From contig CAYWIF010000014.1 of the NCBI GenBank assembly GCA_964458265.1, forward strand, positions 1 to 64,000: a stretch of 64,000 nucleotides of DNA, written 5' to 3'. Shown here one piece after another: positions 60,801-64,000 of the stretch. The notes beneath the pieces were generated by a model. The model saw nothing but the letters and a program-made list of their open reading frames with translations. It did not search any database and was not told the origin of the DNA. Source of the DNA: JAGVSR01 sp964458265. Its GTDB lineage: Bacteria; Pseudomonadota; Alphaproteobacteria; Rhizobiales; Hyphomicrobiaceae. Both the position numbers and the translations under genes were made by a program. Within the stretch, counting starts at the first letter, position 1, and each line of letters begins with the position of its first letter.

Positions 60801-61878
60801 ATCCGTCTCCGGTTTCACCCTCGAAAAGCAGCCTGCTGGCGCATCGCTCGCCGGCAAACTTGGCATCTCTATTTCCAGCAAGGGCAGTTCCGAGAGTGAC
60901 GACGACGACGACGCCGTCGACGGCGATGTCGCCTCCCTCGACATCTCCTTCTCCGGCCGCGCGCTCTCTGCTTCTACTATGATCGCCGCCTTGACGGGCA
61001 AGGGCAGTCTGAGCTTGGGCGACGTAACGTTGACCGGCGTTGCGCCGCGCGCAGTCGCCGACGTGGCCGATCAGGCTTTGCAGGCCAAGGGCGTCATGTC
61101 GGGTGAGCCTTTGCTAATTGCCGTCAAGACCGCACTAAGAGCGACGCAGTTGAAACTGGGCAAGGTGACGATACCGGTCACGGTCGCCGATGGACTGTTC
61201 AAGCTTGATCGGGTCCAGGTAGAAACCGCCGAGGGCCGCGCCAACTTCGATACGATGCTCGACCTGCAAACGCTCAAGGTCGACAGTGCCTGGAAGATCG
61301 AAGCCAAGGCTCTCACCCGCGCCCAGCCGAGCGTGGCGGCAGCCGCCACGGTCGGCACAACAGCCGCAGCCGGCGTCCCGGAACCCACTCCCGCAACGCG
61401 CTCGCTGTTGCCGCCCGTAAGCGTCGTCTACTCCGGCCGCCTCGCCGATTTGGCGACCCTGCCGCCCACCATCGAGACGAGCGCCTTGGAGCGCGAACTC
61501 ACGGTTCGACGGATGGAACGCGACGTGGACGAACTGGAGCGCCTACGCAAGATTGATGAAGACCGCGCGCAAGCCGAACGTGAGCGCCAGCAGGCGATCG
61601 AAGCGGAACGTGAGCGCGCTCTGCGCGAACGCGATGCGACACCGGTTCCCCAAAGTCCGCAGGAGACGCCGGCCGTAGAGCCGGTCCCCGTCCCTGTCGA
61701 CGGGTCTGCAAGCATCGATCCCGCCGCCGCCGCCGAAGCTGCCGCCGCTGCGGCCGCGGCTGAGGCTGCGTCCGCTGAGCAAACCGCGCCGGTCCCGCGG
61801 CCGCGCGTTCAGGCTCAGCCCAAACGGAAACAGCCAGCCAACAGCTGGCAACCGTTCCAGATTTCGCCTTACCAGTAA
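57874..61878 (+). CDS. AsmA-family envelope protein with charged C-terminal tail
   Basis: The 1334-residue protein is a large AsmA-like protein anchored by an N-terminal transmembrane helix (about 3-22) with the bulk in the periplasm. AsmA-like proteins form long grooved beta structures and are thought to move phospholipids between membranes. The AsmA N-terminal domain (about 1-200) shows VQGNVGVRLLPSPYVRAENL (with turns), and the C-terminal AsmA core lies at about 1000-1170. A charged region (about 1205-1255, ERERQQAIEAERERALRERD) could be coiled coil and is followed by Ala repeats and a Pro-rich end. It is a single gene, convergent with the ribbon-helix-helix gene. Confidence 0.88.
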   Translation: MNNLLLYFGGALIVVFAALFGVPYAVDWNSYRGVFEEEASRMLGREVRVQGNVGVRLLPSPYVRAENLRIGGAVGEETGRSLFRADVFTLWLSVPPLLKGIVEAREVEIVKPVLEVAIDEEGRTSLSTLKLTPGRVSIVPQDVAFRSVNVIDGSLGLNGPKGVELARLEGLNGEISADTIDGPFRYRGTVNWDGGVRDVRITTAQQDPNGDLRFKALVNVPANSNSYTLDATARNLSGATSLDGTLTARISTGGFVVAAGGDVAADPAAGPSTATKASPPDGFFDFTAKVASEPGRIRLDDIAIALEQGGLPQLISGRSSVSWADAVKLDMELESKWLDLDQLTAGSSASAAAIPLELARTLFDRLVDELPATADTDIALAVDQVGLGKQSVSGLRLKASRGGGPLQLKDVHAGLPGGTQLALDGILDGTAGARSFTGTMSLSGQSLTRFTTWGFGDNPFSRQRSDGPFAIAGNLKFDDQAIELTDASAEVSGTPVIGEVRLGLEEPRRLAVALEGEKINLDDLWPGNPGLRGLRGLLTGGPKVDTAGTATEPQQKTGIFASDVSFDIRAGQLIDGERKLQNVHLDVALQKGALTVPKLKFESSGGLAVDLEGSAAGVPDETRGRLRGVIEAPSPEAVTALAELVDLPSGIDAKFTRWSGFTPWRVATTFSFGERLSDALDVAIDGTLSGGRVVADARIDAARGDWRAATADITAQIETPDVYGFLDQVSGYKSKGGEPHPGNIFVKAVGKAADGLVAVAELKADTVELEFNGRVAVPEEGSPAAKGDIRVAANDLNRVMTLTGLSIGAGAGAVPVAGTIAAAHDGATLTLASPSLKIGEAAVSGVVTYTAASDDKTATVQAELSADKASLPGLLGAISAAPVLQSESAVELPAVDARRRPAVAVAAAAVAPSTGIWPEQPFDFSPLDGVTGTLKAGIRALTLEPDLAMKDARIDVAFAPGKLDVIRLEGAVLGGKSVSGFTLEKQPAGASLAGKLGISISSKGSSESDDDDDAVDGDVASLDISFSGRALSASTMIAALTGKGSLSLGDVTLTGVAPRAVADVADQALQAKGVMSGEPLLIAVKTALRATQLKLGKVTIPVTVADGLFKLDRVQVETAEGRANFDTMLDLQTLKVDSAWKIEAKALTRAQPSVAAAATVGTTAAAGVPEPTPATRSLLPPVSVVYSGRLADLATLPPTIETSALERELTVRRMERDVDELERLRKIDEDRAQAERERQQAIEAERERALRERDATPVPQSPQETPAVEPVPVPVDGSASIDPAAAAEAAAAAAAAEAASAEQTAPVPRPRVQAQPKRKQPANSWQPFQISPYQ

Positions 61879-61885
61879 GCGCGGA

Positions 61886-62134
61886 TTAATCGCGGTTGCC
61901 GCCGTCGTAGTTCTCGGCGGCGTGCTTGCGCCGGTAATAGCTGAGGATCCAAAGCCTGACGGCACCCGACAGGCCGGAATTTCCACGTTGCGCGTCGATT
62001 TCCGCAACGATCGCTGCGGGCGACTTCCCCTCGCGCTCGGCCGCATCCTTCAACGCATCCCAGAACGGCTCTTCCAGCGAAATCGATGTCTGATGCCCCC
62101 GCAGCGAGAATGAGCGCTTGACCGGCCGGCTCAC
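61886..62134 (-). CDS. Ribbon-helix-helix domain protein
   Basis: The 82-residue protein has the alphaproteobacterial ribbon-helix-helix (RHH_4-like) pattern: a beta strand (RSFSLRGHQTSISLEEPFW) then two helices (ALKDAAEREGKSPAAIVAEI). It is probably DNA-binding, but targets are unknown. The start is GTG at 62134, which overlaps the DUF4169 stop (GTGA), so the two are translationally coupled. The same pair beside fumC is common in alphaproteobacteria. Confidence 0.85.
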   Translation of the reverse strand: MSRPVKRSFSLRGHQTSISLEEPFWDALKDAAEREGKSPAAIVAEIDAQRGNSGLSGAVRLWILSYYRRKHAAENYDGGNRD

Positions 62135-62367
62135 GACACGCTGCCGGGATCGAGGTCCTCTTCGGTCTCCCCGTTGCGCCCGCCGCTGCCAGCGTCGCGG
62201 CGCGATCCATCGAGATGGGCTTTGTCACGCATACGCTGGGCGTCGTCGGCATCACGCTCGGCCCTGCTCCGGCCGTGACGGGCGCGGTTTTCTTCGGCCT
62301 TGCGCTCTTTATCGGCCCGCAGCCGGGCCTTGCGCACCTTGTTGAGATTGATGATCTCGGCAGTCAT
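62131..62367 (-). CDS. DUF4169 family small protein
   Basis: The 78-residue, strongly charged protein starts MTAEIINLNKVRKARLR, the typical DUF4169 N-terminus, and continues with Arg/Lys/Glu-rich helix. The function is unknown. ATG 62367 follows GAGGACTCGC; the frame extends to 62403 without support. It lies downstream of fumC on the same strand (162-base gap) and overlaps the ribbon-helix-helix gene. Confidence 0.85.
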   Translation of the reverse strand: MTAEIINLNKVRKARLRADKERKAEENRARHGRSRAERDADDAQRMRDKAHLDGSRRDAGSGGRNGETEEDLDPGSVS

Positions 62368-62529
62368 GCGAGTCCTCAGATGCCAGGGAAGAGCAAGTCT
62401 CACGCAACTATAATTGCATCACGCTTGCCGCTTAGGTTCGTGACGTGTTGCCTCAGCTTTGCTGGTGTTCCCGCATCGCGTTTGTTTCATTCCGACTGAT
62501 GTTCGCCGGCGCAAGAATCGTCCCAACTG

Positions 62530-63930
62530 TTAGACCGGGTCCGGACCGATCATCTTCTCCGGCCGCACGATATGGTCGAAGTCTTCGGCGGGAATTCCGT
62601 CCTTGATCGCTTCTTCGCGCAGCGTCGTGCCGTTCTTGTGCGCCGTCTTGGCGATCTTGGCGGCCCGGTCGTAGCCGTACTTTTCCTTGAGCGGCGTCAC
62701 GAGCATCAACGAATTTGCAAGCCCCAGGGCAATGTTGTCCAGTCGGGGTTCGATTCCCCGGACGCAGTTGTCCGTGAATGAAACCGCCGCATCGGCCAGT
62801 AGCCGCGTCGACTGCAGGAAGTTGTAGGCCATCATTGGATTGAAGACATTCAGTTCAAAATGACCCTGGCTACCCGCAAAAGAAATTGCTGCGTTGTTGC
62901 CGTGAATGTGCGCGGCCACTTGCGTCAGCGCCTCGCACTGTGTCGGGTTGACTTTTCCCGGCATGATCGAAGAGCCGGGCTCGTTTTCCGGTAGCGCCAG
63001 TTCGCCCAGCCCCGAGCGCGGACCGGAGCCCAGGAAGCGAATGTCGTTTGCGATCTTATAGCAACTCATCGCGACCGTATGGATCGCGCCGTGAGTCATC
63101 ACCATGGCGTCGTGGGCAGCAAGTGCCTCGAACTTGTTTGGTGCCGACGTAAACGGCAGTCCCGAAAGCTTCGCGATTTCCGAGGCGACACGCTCCGCGA
63201 AACCGGCCGGTGAAGCAAGGCCGGTGCCCACAGCGGTGCCGCCCTGCGCAAGCTCCATCAGTGCCGGCAGCGTCAGCTTTATGCGGTGAATTCCATTCTC
63301 GATCTGCTTGGCGTAGCCGGAGAATTCCTGACCCAGCGTCACGGGCGTCGCGTCTTGCGTATGCGTCCGTCCAATCTTGATGATGTCCGCCCACGCTCTG
63401 GCCTTCTGATCGAGCGTCTTATGCAGGTGCTCCAGGGCCGGTATGAGACGCCTGACGACTTCCTCCGCGCACGCAATATGCATCGCGGTCGGATACGTGT
63501 CGTTCGACGACTGGCTCATATTGACGTGATCGTTGGGATGCACGGGCGACTTCGAGCCAACGGTTCCGCCGAGCATTTCGATGGCGCGATTTGAAATTAC
63601 CTCGTTGGCGTTCATGTTCGATTGCGTGCCCGAACCGGTCTGCCAGACGACAAGCGGAAAATGGTCGTCGAGCTTGCCGTCGATGACCTCTTGCGATGCC
63701 TTGACGATCACCTCGCCAATTTTCGGATCGAGCTTCCCGAGCGCCATATTCGTGATCGCCGCCGCCTGCTTCACGATGCCGAGTGCGCGAACGATGGGCT
63801 TTGGCTGCTTCTCCCAGCCGATCTTGAAGTTGCCGAGTGACCGCTCCGCTTGAGCTCCCCAATACCGGTCCTCCGCGACCTCGATCGGTCCAAACGTGTC
63901 GGTTTCGGTTCGTGTGCTCTTCGTGCTCAT
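62530..63930 (-). CDS. fumC: Class II fumarate hydratase
   Basis: This iron-independent enzyme of the citric acid cycle interconverts fumarate and malate. The 466 residues have the lyase superfamily regions GSGTQSNMNANEVI, GRTHTQDATP and the signature GSSIMPGKVNP (about 315-325). ATG 63930 (MSTKSTRTETDTFG) follows AAAAGGCCCGGCC; the longer frame to 63996 adds 22 codons without similarity. The gene's upstream region is cut by the window edge. Class II fumarases are oxygen-stable and are often used by aerobic bacteria. Confidence 0.97.
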   Translation of the reverse strand: MSTKSTRTETDTFGPIEVAEDRYWGAQAERSLGNFKIGWEKQPKPIVRALGIVKQAAAITNMALGKLDPKIGEVIVKASQEVIDGKLDDHFPLVVWQTGSGTQSNMNANEVISNRAIEMLGGTVGSKSPVHPNDHVNMSQSSNDTYPTAMHIACAEEVVRRLIPALEHLHKTLDQKARAWADIIKIGRTHTQDATPVTLGQEFSGYAKQIENGIHRIKLTLPALMELAQGGTAVGTGLASPAGFAERVASEIAKLSGLPFTSAPNKFEALAAHDAMVMTHGAIHTVAMSCYKIANDIRFLGSGPRSGLGELALPENEPGSSIMPGKVNPTQCEALTQVAAHIHGNNAAISFAGSQGHFELNVFNPMMAYNFLQSTRLLADAAVSFTDNCVRGIEPRLDNIALGLANSLMLVTPLKEKYGYDRAAKIAKTAHKNGTTLREEAIKDGIPAEDFDHIVRPEKMIGPDPV

Positions 63931-64000
63931 GGCCGGGCCTTTTGGTCGCGTGGAATTCCAACGAGCGCCAACGTTGCTCGCCTCAGCCGATAGCACGCTC

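Noticed and set aside
62744..62760. tRNA T-arm-like sequence (CGGGG-TTCGATT-CCCCG)
   Set aside because: It lies inside fumC and encodes, on the minus strand, the conserved RGIEPR segment of the protein. No acceptor stem or D-arm fits around it.

Overview
The window is a GC-rich stretch of chromosome from an alphaproteobacterium, most likely a member of the Hyphomicrobiales. The evidence is the order hdaA-ppk-ppx-rnd-aspS, a murE-to-ftsZ division and wall cluster followed by lpxC, bamD and ligA, the DUF4169/ribbon-helix-helix pair beside fumC, an alphaproteobacterial FtsZ tail, and frequent TTG/GTG starts with weak ribosome binding sites. No rRNA, tRNA, CRISPR array, insertion sequence or prophage was recognised. 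Nearly all of it is housekeeping sequence.

Region 1 (1-13.5 kb) is the most accessory-like part. It holds tandem REP-like hairpins and a terminator upstream of oxyR, a DUF882 M15-like peptidase, a secreted von Willebrand factor A protein, the aguA-aguB pair that converts agmatine to putrescine, and a large FecA-like TonB-dependent receptor. The receptor has cysteine-paired acidic loops and a repeat-rich upstream region. A periplasmic L,D-transpeptidase, an orphan sigma-54 response regulator and a membrane-anchored glycine-rich protein follow.

Region 2 (13.7-28.3 kb) carries oligoendopeptidase pepF, purM, a DUF2066 exported protein, a CDP-alcohol phosphatidyltransferase, the replication regulator hdaA, the polyphosphate genes ppk and ppx, a DnaJ-type co-chaperone, RNase D, a small hypothetical protein, aspS and a PepSY-like secreted protein.

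Region 3 (28.8-48.4 kb) is one long plus-strand block: murE, murF, mraY, murD, ftsW, murG, murC, murB, ddl, ftsQ, ftsA, ftsZ, lpxC, bamD and ligA. It supplies cytoplasmic and lipid-linked peptidoglycan precursors, the septal machinery, the first committed step of lipid A synthesis and the outer membrane assembly lipoprotein BamD. The usual upstream part (mraZ, rsmH, ftsL, ftsI) is absent next to murE, and recN is absent between bamD and ligA.

Region 4 (48.4-64 kb) has an Xaa-Pro aminopeptidase, prmA, a DUF3754/TMEM143 membrane protein, an unrecognised membrane protein with six periplasmic cysteines, a bactofilin, uvrD, a 1334-residue AsmA-family protein, the ribbon-helix-helix and DUF4169 small proteins, and fumC.

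I found no convincing wholly new system. The best leads are the TonB receptor with its unusual loops and upstream repeats, the REP-like tandem hairpins with a cryptic minus-strand terminator divergent to oxyR, the shortened dcw cluster, and the uncharacterised membrane protein beside the bactofilin.
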